Of a stretch of 64,000 nt of DNA, positions 1 to 11,017 are shown in pieces. The notes beneath the pieces were generated by a model. That model had not been told where the DNA came from, did no database searches, and worked only from the letters and a program-made list of their open reading frames with translations. Source of the stretch: Cladosporium sp. IMV 00045. Lineage: Eukaryota > Ascomycota > Dothideomycetes > Cladosporiales > Cladosporiaceae. A program made the translations under genes and the position numbers. The stretch spans positions 104,603 through 168,602 of the forward strand of contig MSJI02000915.1 in the NCBI GenBank assembly GCA_001931905.2, read 5' to 3'. Every line of letters starts with the position of its first letter. Positions within the stretch are counted from its first letter, which is position 1.

Positions 1-213
1 GTTCCCCGCTAGGAGGTTTGTTGCCTTGTGGTATAGTGTACAGAGAACAAGGACTGCGTATCGCATAAATACTTGGAGCTCTCCTATCTAATACTAAATG
101 ACTTTTCCGGTGACCTCTCAGTATCGGATCAACTGCATCGTCGCCCACAGCTTCAACATCCACTTCAACATCACGACTCCCGAACGCGTTGGCCTGGATA
201 TCACGAGACCAAG

Positions 214-1698
214 ATGCCCAAGAACAGAAACCACAAAACTCACATCCTCACAATAGCAACCAAACCCACACCCGAGAACCTCTCCCAATGCAACCCTCAA
301 ACCGCCTCTCCCCTCTTCAGCGTCCTCCCTCCGGAAATCCGCAACTACATCTTCTCCATCGCCCTAACGCCCTACGAAGACCTTAGCAACCCCTACCCGG
401 AAAACGACTTCTGCTACCGACCCGGCCACCGCGCCAAACTCCTCCTCAGCACCGCCCTCCTCCTGACTTGCCGCCGCATCTGGCTCGAAGCGAACCACTG
501 GCCCATGGAACAGACCGTTCACACCTTCTGGTACGACGAGAGCCGCCGTCCCCCATGGCAGCAGCAGAGCGCCGTCTCGCGCCTCCACCGCTTGAACCAA
601 AGCCTCACGCCCACGCAGCAAGCGGCCCTCAAGCACGTGCAAGTTTTCGCGCAGATGTACTGGCTCGAGGGAAACATCCCCCGCTCGTCTCTCCTGGACA
701 GCGTGGAGAATCTCTACTGGGACCTGGACACTTTCACCATCACCGTCAGGCATAGCGATTGGTGGTTTTGGGAGAGCGACGAGGCGTTGCGGCTGGAGGT
801 GGGTTGGGTGAGGGGGTTGTTGGGGTCCAGGAAGGTGCGTGGTGTGCGGGAGGTGAGGCTAGAGTTGGAGACGTTGGAGGGGAAGATGGGCCAGTTGAGG
901 CCGATTTTGGCGGAGCTGGAGGGTTTGATGGGGGAGGGAGAGAGGTTCGAGTGTGTCTTGCCGCATGAAGAGTGGACTTGGTCGGGGCCGACGGATTTGG
1001 GAGGGGTGGAGCATCGGGTTCATAGGGGGTTCGAGAGGTTGGATTATCGCGTTGTGGTGGTCAAGTGGAGACAATGTCTCCAGCGAAGGACTGGCGATGC
1101 GGCTGATGGTTTGCGAGTCCAGACGGGAAGGGGAGAGCAGGGCAAGGGTGGCGCGGAAGGAAATCCAAACGATACCAATGCCTCATTCAAGATCGGGAGA
1201 GGAAACTGCCCATTCCCCTCGTCCTCGTCAACTCAACCCACCTCATCTCACCAGAAAACTAATGACCACCACTCCACGCCAAACGGAAACATCACCACCA
1301 CCACCTTCAAGAAACGCACCCGCCCCCTCCGCTCCTGCCGCTACCCCAACGAACACACCCTCCTCACCACCATCCCCTCAACCTTGGGATGGGAAATCTA
1401 CCACGACTACCGCCTCCGCCAAGAGCAGTGGCAACTGCTCTCCTCACGACGCAATCGCACGGCAAAGAAAGCCCGCGCTCGGCACGGCCTCCCCCGTCAG
1501 ACGTTGTACGGAAACCCCGCCCGGGAGAAGTACAACGAGCAGATGCTGCTGCTGCAGTATCAGAACAAGCGGAGGTTGGAGATTGCAAGGGCGGAGCAGG
1601 TGGAGGCGACGGGGGGCGTCGATGATGGCTGGAAGGGGTGGCGGGATAGGTTCAGGCCGAGCCTCATTCCGAGAGGGGATGAGAGGTTCTTGAGCTAG
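214..1698 (+). CDS. Hypothetical protein with an N-terminal LPxEIRNxI (2EXR/F-box-like) segment
   Basis: About 494 residues in one open frame. The frame is open upstream to 73, but I start at the ATG at 214 because the upstream part is low-complexity and does not look like the start of the conserved domain. Near residues 33-60 is a segment reading LPPEIRNYIFSIAL, followed by a LLLTCRRIWLEA stretch. This pattern is common in the large family of fungal hypothetical proteins with 2EXR/DUF7730-like domains, whose molecular role is unknown. A low-complexity Gly/Ser/Thr-rich middle separates it from a basic C-terminal part rich in Arg and Gln. No membrane segment or signal peptide is evident. An unrecognised intron in the low-complexity middle is possible, so the internal structure is less certain than the ends. 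Confidence 0.65.
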   Translation: MPKNRNHKTHILTIATKPTPENLSQCNPQTASPLFSVLPPEIRNYIFSIALTPYEDLSNPYPENDFCYRPGHRAKLLLSTALLLTCRRIWLEANHWPMEQTVHTFWYDESRRPPWQQQSAVSRLHRLNQSLTPTQQAALKHVQVFAQMYWLEGNIPRSSLLDSVENLYWDLDTFTITVRHSDWWFWESDEALRLEVGWVRGLLGSRKVRGVREVRLELETLEGKMGQLRPILAELEGLMGEGERFECVLPHEEWTWSGPTDLGGVEHRVHRGFERLDYRVVVVKWRQCLQRRTGDAADGLRVQTGRGEQGKGGAEGNPNDTNASFKIGRGNCPFPSSSSTQPTSSHQKTNDHHSTPNGNITTTTFKKRTRPLRSCRYPNEHTLLTTIPSTLGWEIYHDYRLRQEQWQLLSSRRNRTAKKARARHGLPRQTLYGNPAREKYNEQMLLLQYQNKRRLEIARAEQVEATGGVDDGWKGWRDRFRPSLIPRGDERFLS

Positions 1699-2316
1699 CG
1701 TACGGAGACTTTATGGGCACCAACCCACTGTGGGCGGTTTGGATGGTGGGGTGGGGGAGGGAGGGTAATATGCTTGACCAGAGAAGTACAAGGAGCAGAA
1801 CAAATGAAACAAAGACTTTGAGAAAGAGTGCGTTACAAGTCAGGTCGTGTGTCTGCCATGTCTGGTATGGAAGTGTTTGGTGTACTGTAGAACTTCTTCC
1901 CTTTATATCATGGTGTAAACCTCCTGCTTCATCTTGCCATGAACGCAAGAACGCAAGAAGGAATTTATATTTATACACGAGATTGTCTTTATATGCGTTC
2001 ATCTCCCGAAACAAGTGTATGTCATCGCATATTTAATTGAGATCTCTGGCCAACCACGAGATCCCTCGAGGAAAACTGGCTCTCTGCATGTGCCTCTCAG
2101 CGGGGTCGTGGAGATTTCTCTGCGAATGGCGATAGGTCTGAATCTCTTGGGTAATCGTCTCGCGAGTTCCCATAGAAAAGCGATCGGCTCTCTGGGAAAG
2201 GGGCTCTAGGCATTCGGAGGAGGCCGGCATCGTCAACGCGGAGAGAGGCGATGTCGAACAGCAGTTCATATCGAGCCTGAGCAGACCAAGACTTCTCACA
2301 CTTGCCCACGCCTCGC
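1699..2316. other. Intergenic, convergent 3' ends
   Basis: Lies between the 3' ends of the hypothetical gene and homoaconitase. It is AT-richer in the middle. The short open frames show no recognisable protein signature. I see no RNA gene or repeat. Confidence 0.6.
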
Positions 2317-4815
2317 TTACGCAGCAAGCTCCTTACCAACCCACTTCTCCAGCCCGCCTTGCGCAATGATATCCTGCACATTCGGGGGCAATTCGCCGAC
2401 ACTCTGCTTCCACTCGTCGCCGCTCTCGCCCTCCTTGATGATGACCTGGCTGCGACGCACGTCCCAAGTGAAAGTCCAACCCGTGCGAACGGTGAGGTTG
2501 TTCTTCGGCTTGGCCTGGGGCGCGGGCGGGGGCGAGTCGAGGGATTGGCTGTTCTGGCTAGGCTCGGTGATGGGGGCTTTGCCGGCCTGGCCGGTGGCGG
2601 AAGCGGTGTTGTTCTCGGGAGAGAAGGAGGCGCGCAGACGTTCGATCAGCTTGGGGACTTCGACGCCCATGAGAGCGTTGTTGATGCTGTTGCGCGAGAA
2701 GATGTTGCCGAAGGAGCCGGAGACGACGAGAGGGATGCCCTTGGCCAGGATGGCGGTGGCGGCCTGCTCGCGCGAGCTGCCGCAGCCGAAGTTGAATCCG
2801 GAAACAAGGATGTCACCCGGCTTTGCGATCTTGGCGAACTCGGTGTCGTAGTTCTCCATGGTCACTGAGGCCATCTTGGCAGGGTCGGAGGAGAAGGCGT
2901 CATCGTAGGTGTATTTGCCGGGGTAGATGGCGTCGGTGTTAACGTTGTCGGCGTTGCACCAGACGATCTCACCGGTGACCTTTTCGGGGAAGCCAGGGAG
3001 GATCTCGGTCAGACCGCCCTCCGCCTTCTCCTCGGCGGGTGCGGCACTCTCGGCGATGGGCTCGCCAGCGAGGTTCTGCTCGCCCTCGACGATGGCCGCT
3101 TCGGCGTCCTTGATGAGCTTGTCCAAAGCGTCCTCGATGGAGAAGCTGGTGTAGCCTCCCTCGCCACGCATTACACCCTCCCAGCCCTCGGGCTTCTGGT
3201 ACTTGCCTGGGCCAGCGATCTTACCCTTGAGAGCGCTAGCGGCGACGACCTCAGGGGAAGAGAGGTAGGCCTTGGCGTCGGTGCTGCCCATGCGGCCCTT
3301 GAAGTTACGGTTGGAGGCGGAGATACCGACCTCACCAGGCTCGAGAAGACCAGTACCAAGTCCAATGCAGGGACCGCAGCCAGAAGGAAGCTCCTGGGCA
3401 CCAGCCTCGATCAAGGCTTGCCAGTCACCCTGCTCCATAGCAGCCTGCTGCTCGGGAAGAGAGGCGGCGGCGATGTAGAAGTTCACACCAGGAGCAATCT
3501 TTGGGATCTGGCCACCGTTCTCCTTGGCGGCATCCTTAAAAACCTTAGCAGCGGCCGCAATGTCGCTCCTTCTGCTGTTGGTGCAAGATACGAGATAAGC
3601 CTTGTTGACGGGGATGTTCTGTTCCTCGAGCTCGTTGAGAGGCGTGGCGACCTTGACGCTGTTGGGGCCAGAGACGTAGGGAGTCAGAGTGGACAGGTCG
3701 AGGTACAACTCCTTGGCGTAAGAAGCGTTCTTGTCAGCGGAGAGTGGGTTTCCGAGAAGCTCGTCGAGACGCTCGTGGGTGAAGCGAGTGTTGGTAGGGC
3801 TGGCGGTCTCGGAAGTAGGTTTGCCGTACAGAGATGCCTCGGTAGCCTTGGATCGCAACCAGCCCTTGAGAACGTCGTCAATGGGAAAGAGACCGCTGAG
3901 AGCACCCCATTCGGTGGTCATGTTGGCAATGGCAAGACGGTCGTCCACGGGGAGAGTCTTCATGGTATCTTCAGTTCCAGTAAACTCAATGGCGTGGTTG
4001 AGGACCTCGTCGTTGTTGAAGAGACCGCAAAGTGCAACAATGACATCCTTGCCAGTCACTCCCTCAGGCAAGACCCCAGTGAAGGTGACCTTCGCGGTAG
4101 GCGGGATCTGCCACCAGGTTCTGCCAGTAGCCCAGATACTGGCAGCATCCGTGCGCACAACAGGAGTGCCCAAGCATCCAACACCACCGTACATGTTGGT
4201 GTGACTGTCACTTGCGACGGCAAGCGTTCCCGGCCATGCGTATCCCTCCTCAACCATGATCTGATGTCCAATACCCCGGCCCGCAGGGTAGAAGTCGACG
4301 CCTTGCTTCTCCGCGAAGCCCTCGATCTGGGCGTACTTCTTCAAGTTCTTCTCGGTCTTATTTTGCACATCGTGGTCCAGAGTCATGACAATTTGCTTGG
4401 GGTTGTGGATGTTCTCGGCGCCAATGGACATGAACTTGGTCGCAACAGGCCATGAGTTGTCGTGGGTCATGCAGTGGTGGGGTGAGAGTGTGACATAGTC
4501 GCCAGACCTGACGACCTTTCCTTCTGCGAGACCCAGGCTGTAGCGCTGGACGATTTTCTCGGTGAGGGTTTGAGGAGTAGCCGGGACAGCAGGATTGTTC
4601 AGGAGATTGGGAGACGCGTTCTCGAGCAGGCTAGGGAAGGCATGGACTTCCTCTGCCTGGTACAATGCGCGGGTCGTGGAAAGGTATCGAGGGCTATGTT
4701 GGAGGGTTGAGGGTGTTCGGAGACATCTTTGCGCGGCGATGGAGGACTGAGGTCGTGAGAGAGGAGCGAATCTGGCGAGCCTCTGCAGGCTTCTGGTAGC
4801 ACGGAGAGAGGCCAT
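2317..4815 (-). CDS. LYS4: Homoaconitase, mitochondrial (lysine biosynthesis)
   Basis: 832 residues, uninterrupted. Homoaconitase converts homocitrate to homoisocitrate through homoaconitate in the alpha-aminoadipate lysine pathway of fungi, in the mitochondrial matrix. The first ~50 residues are rich in Arg, Ser and Leu with almost no acidic residues, as in a mitochondrial presequence. The [4Fe-4S] cluster cysteines are in place: Cys411 in an SCTNSRRSD motif, and Cys480 and Cys483 in GCGPCIGLG. The C-terminal swivel domain has the [10 protein letters not shown] motif. The [14 protein letters not shown] segment near residue 227 and the overall shape fit the Lys4/LysF branch rather than TCA-cycle aconitase. 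There is an Ala/Glu-rich linker between the catalytic and swivel domains, and a Pro/Ser-rich insertion near residue 760. It is transcribed divergently from the SER1-like gene. Confidence 0.93.
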   Translation of the reverse strand: MASLRATRSLQRLARFAPLSRPQSSIAAQRCLRTPSTLQHSPRYLSTTRALYQAEEVHAFPSLLENASPNLLNNPAVPATPQTLTEKIVQRYSLGLAEGKVVRSGDYVTLSPHHCMTHDNSWPVATKFMSIGAENIHNPKQIVMTLDHDVQNKTEKNLKKYAQIEGFAEKQGVDFYPAGRGIGHQIMVEEGYAWPGTLAVASDSHTNMYGGVGCLGTPVVRTDAASIWATGRTWWQIPPTAKVTFTGVLPEGVTGKDVIVALCGLFNNDEVLNHAIEFTGTEDTMKTLPVDDRLAIANMTTEWGALSGLFPIDDVLKGWLRSKATEASLYGKPTSETASPTNTRFTHERLDELLGNPLSADKNASYAKELYLDLSTLTPYVSGPNSVKVATPLNELEEQNIPVNKAYLVSCTNSRRSDIAAAAKVFKDAAKENGGQIPKIAPGVNFYIAAASLPEQQAAMEQGDWQALIEAGAQELPSGCGPCIGLGTGLLEPGEVGISASNRNFKGRMGSTDAKAYLSSPEVVAASALKGKIAGPGKYQKPEGWEGVMRGEGGYTSFSIEDALDKLIKDAEAAIVEGEQNLAGEPIAESAAPAEEKAEGGLTEILPGFPEKVTGEIVWCNADNVNTDAIYPGKYTYDDAFSSDPAKMASVTMENYDTEFAKIAKPGDILVSGFNFGCGSSREQAATAILAKGIPLVVSGSFGNIFSRNSINNALMGVEVPKLIERLRASFSPENNTASATGQAGKAPITEPSQNSQSLDSPPPAPQAKPKNNLTVRTGWTFTWDVRRSQVIIKEGESGDEWKQSVGELPPNVQDIIAQGGLEKWVGKELAA

Positions 4816-5033
4816 GGCTGGGTGTATGTGAGGCCGTATTTGACAGAAGATGCTCTATGCGATCATGCACGTATTGGAAGAAAGTGAGATATGTAGGAAT
4901 GTAGATTAGGGAGAATGCAGACGATCGGCGGCCAATGACGGGAAAGGGAAAAAAGCTGAGATGTGTAAGTGAATTAATCCATGGCCGGCGTCGGGCGAAG
5001 TGAAGCAAGACGAGAATCTGGGGAAGACCCGGC

Positions 5034-5040
5034 TGACTCG
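5034..5040 (+). promoter_or_regulatory. Near-consensus Gcn4/CpcA-type site (TGACTCG)
   Basis: One mismatch from TGACTCA, about 100 bp from the perfect site in the same divergent promoter. A second weaker site is common in cross-pathway-controlled genes. It is weak evidence taken alone. Confidence 0.4.
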
Positions 5041-5137
5041 AGACGGCCTGCCGATATCGCTGCCTGACTGAACTGAGTTCTGCCTGAATGCCTTGATCAA
5101 TTGCCCCTCCAAAGTCAAGTTCGACCCCTCTACCGAT

Positions 5138-5144
5138 TGACTCA
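5138..5144 (+). promoter_or_regulatory. Gcn4/CPC1/CpcA-type binding site (TGACTCA)
   Basis: A perfect TGACTCA lies 97 bp upstream of the SER1 start and 323 bp upstream of the LYS4 start. This is the known core bound by the bZIP general amino-acid control factor (Gcn4 in yeast, CPC1/CpcA in filamentous fungi). Its position between two amino-acid biosynthesis genes supports a functional site. Confidence 0.7.
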
Positions 5145-5240
5145 GAAAACCAGTCAGAGAAATATCAAAATATTCATATATCTACTTGCATCTGGTCCTG
5201 GGACAAAGACACATAGCTCGGATATAATCAAAACAAAATC

Positions 5241-6485
5241 ATGCCAGCAAGAGGAGACGTCCACTACTTCGGCGCCGGCCCCGCGCCCTTGCCCACAGCG
5301 GTCCTGGAAGAGGCCTCCAAGGTGCTCCTCAACTACAACAACTCTGGCATTGGCATCACAGAAATCTCCCACCGCTCCGCCGACGCCAACGCTATCCTCG
5401 CCCACGCCCAATCTGGTCTTAGACAGCTGCTGGACATCCCCGAGTCTGACGGGCCCGATGGCTACCAGATCCTCTTCCTGCAGGGTGGCGGCAGCGGCGA
5501 GTTCAGTGCTGTCGTCTACCACATGGTCTCCATCTGGCTGGCGAGGAAGGCCGCAGAAGTCGGCAACGACGAGGCCAAGCTGCGCGAGGAGGTCGCCAAA
5601 CTGAAGCTCGACTACCTCGTCACGGGCTCCTGGTCGCTCAAGGCCTCGCAAGAAGCCGCCCGCCTTGCCGGTCCAGAGCACGTCAACATCGTGACCGACT
5701 CTCGTAAGCACAACGAGGGCAAATTCGGCACCATCGCCTCCGCAGACACTTTCACACCCACAGCCGATGCCGACGCCACCGCTCTAACCTACTATTGCGA
5801 CAACGAGACCGTAGACGGCGTGGAATTCCCCTCAGCCCCCTCCGGCGCCAATCTCGTCGCAGACATGAGCTCGAACTTCCTGTCCCGCCCCGTCGACGTA
5901 CGCAAACACGCAGCCATCTTCGGCGGCGCGCAGAAGAACATCGGCACGACAGGAATCACCATCGCCATCGTCTCCAACCGCATCCTGCCGCCCCACACGC
6001 CCATGGCGGACCCCGTGCTTCTGCGCAAGCTGGGCCTGCCCATCGGTCCTGTCGTGTTGGACTGGCCGACGATCGCGAAGAACAACAGCCTGTACAACAC
6101 GCTGCCCATCTTCGACGTGTGGATCGCGGGGCAAGTGATGCAGAAGCTCATTGACGCCTCTGGCGGCGAACGCATCGCCACGCAGCAGCGCGAAGCCGAC
6201 CAGAAAGCCGCGACTCTCTACGCCGAGCTGGACGCCAGCGATGCCTACACCGTCGTGCCGCACAAGAGCGTGCGCAGCAGGATGAACCTGTGCTTCCGCG
6301 TGAAAGGCGGCGACGCGGAGGCTGAGAAGGCGTTCCTCAAGGGCGCTGAGGGCAGGGGTTTGACGGGTCTCAAGGGCCATCGTAGCGTGGGCGGCATCAG
6401 GTGTAGCAATTACAACGCGGTGCCTGTGGAGGCTGTGCAGAAGCTGGCGGTGTATTTGAGGGAGTTTGCTGAGGGCAAGATCTGA
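5241..6485 (+). CDS. SER1: Phosphoserine aminotransferase
   Basis: 414 residues in one exon, the usual length for this family. The PLP-dependent enzyme transfers the amino group of glutamate to 3-phosphohydroxypyruvate, the second step of serine synthesis from glycolysis; it is cytosolic. It begins with the family's typical YFGAGPAPLP segment. The LQGGGSGEF phosphate/PLP-binding loop is at residues 80-88. The Schiff-base lysine is Lys232 in GGAQKNIG. The C-terminus carries the GHRSVGGIRCSNYNAV segment that binds substrate phosphate. There is no targeting peptide. It diverges from LYS4 across a 425-bp promoter with a TGACTCA site, which suggests amino-acid-starvation control of both genes. Confidence 0.95.
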   Translation: MPARGDVHYFGAGPAPLPTAVLEEASKVLLNYNNSGIGITEISHRSADANAILAHAQSGLRQLLDIPESDGPDGYQILFLQGGGSGEFSAVVYHMVSIWLARKAAEVGNDEAKLREEVAKLKLDYLVTGSWSLKASQEAARLAGPEHVNIVTDSRKHNEGKFGTIASADTFTPTADADATALTYYCDNETVDGVEFPSAPSGANLVADMSSNFLSRPVDVRKHAAIFGGAQKNIGTTGITIAIVSNRILPPHTPMADPVLLRKLGLPIGPVVLDWPTIAKNNSLYNTLPIFDVWIAGQVMQKLIDASGGERIATQQREADQKAATLYAELDASDAYTVVPHKSVRSRMNLCFRVKGGDAEAEKAFLKGAEGRGLTGLKGHRSVGGIRCSNYNAVPVEAVQKLAVYLREFAEGKI

Positions 6486-7124
6486 GATGTTGTGAGGGTA
6501 TCACCTGGCACTGGTCGCTGTGTTATCCTTTCCCTTTTGTTTTTGTCTTTTGGCGATTCAGCGGCTCATGGAAAAAAGTGTCCCTACGTGGATTCTGTGG
6601 TGGACTTTGGAAAATACACCGAAACAAAGATATGAGATAAAAGTTGTACGAAAATTTCTCTGATTCGATCTTAACTCTCTTCACCATTCATGTCTCGCCA
6701 CAACAGCAGCCGCCAAAGGAGGCAGGTCTCAGAAAATTTCCATGGAACCCTGCCTGACTCTTCCCAAATCCGCGCTACTACAGTCGAGCGATTTTCCCGT
6801 CACTCGCGTCTTCGATGTGTAAGCGGGGCAGCACCATGCTTTTTCGTGCTCCGTTCGTCGTCTTCTTCGCCTGTATCGTTAATGCTGTGCTGTGGAATCG
6901 AGTCGGAATGTTCCGCCGCGCTACGAGTTTCGAAAGTGCCGTTTCAGGCGACGAGCGTGTTGATTTCGTAGTCGTCGGCCTCCTGAGGGAAAGAGGTTGC
7001 TTGTTGGTAGATGGTTACGGCCAAGTACCGTATCCGACTGAGCTCGTCACCGAGGCCAGCAACAATATCATGAAAAACCCAGTCGCCATCCTGCCATCTG
7101 ATCAAAGCAGAACGTCGTAGACTT
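6486..7124. other. Intergenic, no supported gene
   Basis: Lies between the 3' ends of SER1 and CWC21. Short plus-strand open frames exist (for example 6690-6971) but have no family signature or splice logic. I see no RNA or repeat. Confidence 0.55.
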
Positions 7125-7895
7125 TCAGCGGCTGTAACTCCTGCTCCTGCTCCTGCTTCTGCTCCTGCTTCTGCTGAGACTCCTGCTCAGACTCCTACTC
7201 CTGCTCCTGCTCAAGCTTCGACTCTCACTCCTCTCTCTCCTTTCCTCCCTCCTCTCATCCCTCCCTCTCTCAACGCCCCTCTCCTTCTCCACGCCAACCT
7301 TCTCTCTCTCCTTCTCCTTCTCCGCAACCCTCTCCTCCTGCCTCCTCCAATGACTGCCCTCCTCATAATCCTTCCTAATGCCCAACGCGCGCCTTAGCTT
7401 CTCGCTCTCTTCGATCTTCGCCTTAGCCAGCTCGTGCACTTGATGGCTCTTGAATCTCTTCGTGTTCGGGCCCCCAACACCGCTACCGCCGCTGCGCGCC
7501 TGCTCCGCTTCGAGTTTCTTGCGCAGGGAGTCGCATTGGTCGTCGATTGCGTCTTCGTCGAGTCTGTGAATTTACGTTAGCTTAGCTGTCCGATTCTGCG
7601 AAAACCGCATTCTCACATAACGAAAAGACTCAGAAGCTCAAGAAAGCAAGAAAAAAGGAACTCACCCCTCCTCCTCCAACTTATCCCTCAGTTCAAAAAC
7701 CTTCACCTCAATCTCCCTCTTACGCTCATGCTCCAGAATCTCCCTATCCGGCTGGCGCTGGCGGTGCTTGAGGTCTTCCACCGCGCTCGGGGCAGGGTAG
7801 GGCGCGTCGCGGGGTTTGAGGTGTGAGAGGTTGCGTTGTACATAGCCTGATGTGCCGGAGCCGCGCGGCGTGGAGAGGCCGACGTTGGAGGACAT
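7125..7895 (-). CDS. CWC21: Pre-mRNA splicing factor CWC21 (cwf21 domain) with RS tail
   Basis: Two exons (7895-7666 and 7563-7125) join across a 102-nt intron at 7665-7564 (GTGAGT...CACAG), giving about 222 residues. Cwc21 is a spliceosomal protein of the activated complex that contacts Prp8 and Snu114; the animal counterpart is the N-terminus of SRRM2. The N-terminus, SSNVGLSTPRGSGTSGYVQRN, is the diagnostic family signature. The cwf21 helical region spans roughly residues 50-130. It includes a DQCDSLRKKLEAE segment, which is completed only when the intron is removed. The last ~30 residues are an almost pure Arg-Ser dipeptide tract, preceded by a Glu/Arg-rich segment. Yeast Cwc21 is shorter and lacks this tail. 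Confidence 0.9.
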
Positions 7896-8625
7896 TGTCG
7901 TTGGTGGTTTTGCTGGTTGGGTGGAGATGGGGAGGAGAGATGAGATGTGGTAGCGGTGATGTTGATGCGACAGGGAAGTCCGGCGGTGGCTTCCCCGCTT
8001 GGTGTTGTTGCATGTGAAAGTCTACAGCGCTCTCTTGCTGCGTTCCATGAACTTCAACGCCCTTTATGTCTGCGGAGCATCGTTGACTGGAGAATTAATC
8101 TGATGAGAGGTCGTGATAATTGACAAGAATAAGGTCAGCACGAACGCAGAAAGATCACCTCGCGTTCCTTGAGTCCGCAACATATCACTCGCTATGCCTC
8201 CAATCGATCCTCCTCACGTAGTCTGTGTCTGACAAAGCTAATAAGACAAGGATACAGTATACACAGGCCAACAGAGGCAATCAGACTGGCCAACAGGCAA
8301 CGAACGTTCGCTGAAATCGACAAGCTCACGCGTCGAAAGCTGACGGTACACGCGAACAGATCTCGCAAGAACAAAAGCATCATGCCAGGAGAAGGCAACA
8401 GTTTTGAGCAGTGATGATTGGTAAATCAGTACAAGATTGCCAAAAGAACTTGATGGTATCTACGCTCAAAAGAAGAAACCACGACACAAGCCCCGTACAA
8501 CGCCCTTTTCATAACAACCTCTTCACTTACGCGTTCGACAGCACGTCGCAAGCCATCTATTAGTGCGAGCCTGGACCCATCATCACCAAAAAGAACAAAA
8601 CCCAACCCAAAGGACACACACAAAC
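7896..8625. other. Intergenic, no supported gene
   Basis: Upstream of CWC21 and downstream of the DUF3455 gene. The frame at 8169-8414 has no recognisable domain and no matching exon neighbours. It holds presumed promoter and 3'UTR only. Confidence 0.5.
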
Positions 8626-9476
8626 CTACGAAAACAACCAATACTCAGCCGCATACGGCACCTGAAACTCTGCCCCCATTCCCTGACAGCTCTTCGGCGG
8701 CTGACCACCAGCAGTGTTCAGTCGATAAACCTCCTGAAAAGCCTGGCCCGACCCCTCCGTCTTCGCGTCCAACCTCAACCACGCCACCGACCCGTCGCCC
8801 TGCCCGTAAGGTCCCGCGACAGCACTATCCGGCGCGGGCGTGGCGTCGCCCTTCTTAAACGCTCCGTAACCGTAAGCATGCGCGCCCGTGTCGAGGTCGA
8901 AGAAAGGCGTCGTGTTGTCTGTGAAATAATGGTGGCCTGACATGCCGGTGTAGAAGGGGGAGGCGGTGTCGTGTTCTTGTTGCGAGGAGGGGATGGGCAG
9001 GTCTAGTGCGATGGGGCAGATTCGCGCCAGCAGTTCCGGCATGTCGGCGGCCAGGCAGGAGACGTTGAAGAGGGTGGCGACGGCGCCGGCGGGGACGGGC
9101 ACGGCGGTGCTGTTGGATGTGTCGCAGGTGTAGTTCTGGTTGCCGCGCCCGATTGCTACGTGGGAGAGGACGCGGCCGGAGGTGGGGGGTGGGAGGGGAA
9201 CGGGTGCTGGGTTTCTTGTTAGTGGTGGTGTTCGATTGCTTTGATGGATGGGGAGGAAGGCTGGCACACACCTGCTGGCATGACGGCGTTTCTCAAGTCG
9301 CAGGATCCACGGTTGGAGTCGCGTCCGCGGTGCCATCGTCTGCTGAAATCGGCGTATGGGGAATCGCCGGAGCGGTCTTGCCATTGGCCGTGTGAGTCGC
9401 CATCGGAGTTGTGATGCCAAGTGGGAGCTGCTAAAGCAGCAGTGGCTAGGAGGAGTGCCGTGAATAGTAGCTTCAT
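8626..9476 (-). CDS. Secreted DUF3455 protein
   Basis: Two exons (9476-9272 and 9206-8626) are separated by a 65-nt intron (GTGTGT...CCCAG) and give 261 residues. The start at 9476 places a clear signal peptide first: MK followed by about 14 hydrophobic residues ending in ALA. The frame extends upstream, but that would bury the signal. The C-terminal two-thirds match the fungal/bacterial DUF3455 family. They include an RGNQNYTCD motif, a GHHYF...TPFFDL segment, and the typical ending VYRLNTAGGQPPKSC...VPYAAEYWLF. Several N-glycosylation sequons are present. The biochemical function is unknown; the protein is presumably extracellular. Confidence 0.85.
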
Positions 9477-11017
9477 GGCGTTAAAGCTTGTTGGAAGACT
9501 TGACGATATTGTTATCGTGATATTCCGTCGTATCGAGTGGTGATCGAAATAAACACCCACTCTGTCTCTCTATGAAGACTAACAAAGACAGATGTCAAAA
9601 CAGCGAGGTAATGGAAGAAGACAACAGACGAGAAAGAAGAGTCAGAGAATGGAAGAGGAAGAGCAAGATGACAGAATGAGGACTCAAAGGGAGGCGCTCA
9701 AGTGCATTTGCAGCATCAAGCGCCGTGGTGGTTTGAGGGTTTCTATATACATACGCATGGCTGAGACCTGTACGACGACGGGAGCGATGCAAGCTTGCCG
9801 TCCCTGGGCGCGTAGAGTCTGCGTGAAGTCTGAGGTGTGAGCAGAAAGCATACCTAAACAATAAGTAGCCATCAATTTTTCTGTGTACAAGTAATGTCAA
9901 GGCTGGGGTGCATTGAACGGGCGGTTACGCGCAGAGGATTTGGTTGGTAGACGGACAACGACTGACCCAGTGGCCGGCGTTCAGGGCGTTTCGCTCGGCT
10001 CGGGGTGGAAAGGCTTGTTTGCGATAAATCTATGAATACCAAATTTCGGATGCTAATCGATCTACGTCTAGCGGGTAATTCAACGAATCACTATGTTCTA
10101 TAGAATAGCTCAAAAGGTGTGTTGTTCAGGCTATCGAATTCTCAAATGGACTTAGCCATCAATCCAGCCTGAACATCTACAGGTACCCAACATAAACTCT
10201 ACACGATCAATCTTCGACCACCTTTCTGAAAGAATACAATAAACACCAAGAGCTTTACAAAGCCCTCACGGTACAAAACAAACGCAAGCTACCAAACCAA
10301 CCTCCAAACCCAGCCCCGTCCAAAGCCCCACCCACCCAGCGCTTAAACCCATCCAACGACTGGCTGAGAACGCTTCCACGACCACAACCCCGACATACAG
10401 ACAAACAAAAACCGCGGCGCTTCCTGCCGCCAGCCGCCCTCGCTAACCAAGGCCCGTATCGAAGGAACCGCTGGCTTGGTATGACTTGCATACGCTCTTG
10501 TCCAATTGGACTGCAGTAGAGCCAATGTAGCCGGCAAGAAGCTGGCGAGGACTTGGTAAGCCGCACGTAAGTAGCCGCTTGGGCTGGCGGTCTTGATCGC
10601 GTGAGGTTGCAATCCCTCTTGCCTCTTGCTTGGGAGGCTGGCATGTGAAAATCTGTCTTCATCGTTTTGTCTGAATTGACGATAGGTGGCTGAGAGGTGT
10701 ATCAATCTGAGGTTTTGAGGTATCGAAGTACATGTAGCTCAGGTGGCAAACCTCTGATGACGGTCAAATCGTGTGTTTGTCAAAGCTGCGTTTCTGAGCG
10801 GCGCTTGAGCTGCTACCAAGTACCTATACCTACATGTATACGTTTTGACATTGACAATCTTGGAGACAATGTAGCAAGAAAGCAGCACATGTCATTGAGA
10901 CGTGACCATTCGATTCAGCTGGGACGATGCAGCGAGATTTCCACACCAATGAGCATGTGGCAAAAGTCTGGTACCATTCATAAACATTTTATTCCCAATC
11001 CTACAGAGAGCCCATTT
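9477..11017. other. Long intergenic stretch, no supported gene
   Basis: 1.5 kb between the divergent-facing DUF3455 5' end and the CASP 3' end. Minus-strand frames near 10,255-10,705 overlap each other and have no recognised domain or start context. The middle (about 9,990-10,250) is AT-rich. I see no RNA gene or repeat. Confidence 0.5.

Larger units (their letters stand above)
4816..5240. promoter_or_regulatory. Shared divergent promoter of LYS4 and SER1
   Basis: 425 bases separate the two start codons, so both genes must be driven from here. It holds one perfect TGACTCA and one near match, described separately. There is no other gene. Confidence 0.7.

Noticed and set aside
3418..4455. 345-codon plus-strand open frame inside the homoaconitase gene
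   Set aside because: Antisense shadow of a GC-rich conserved coding region; no domain, and the minus-strand protein has all catalytic motifs.
7125..7240. Simple-sequence microsatellite only
   Set aside because: The hexanucleotide-like repeat lies in frame at the end of CWC21 and encodes its RS tail.
10255..10705. Overlapping minus-strand open frames of 120-135 codons
   Set aside because: Two frames overlap each other, composition is not protein-like, and there is no recognised family or splice context.
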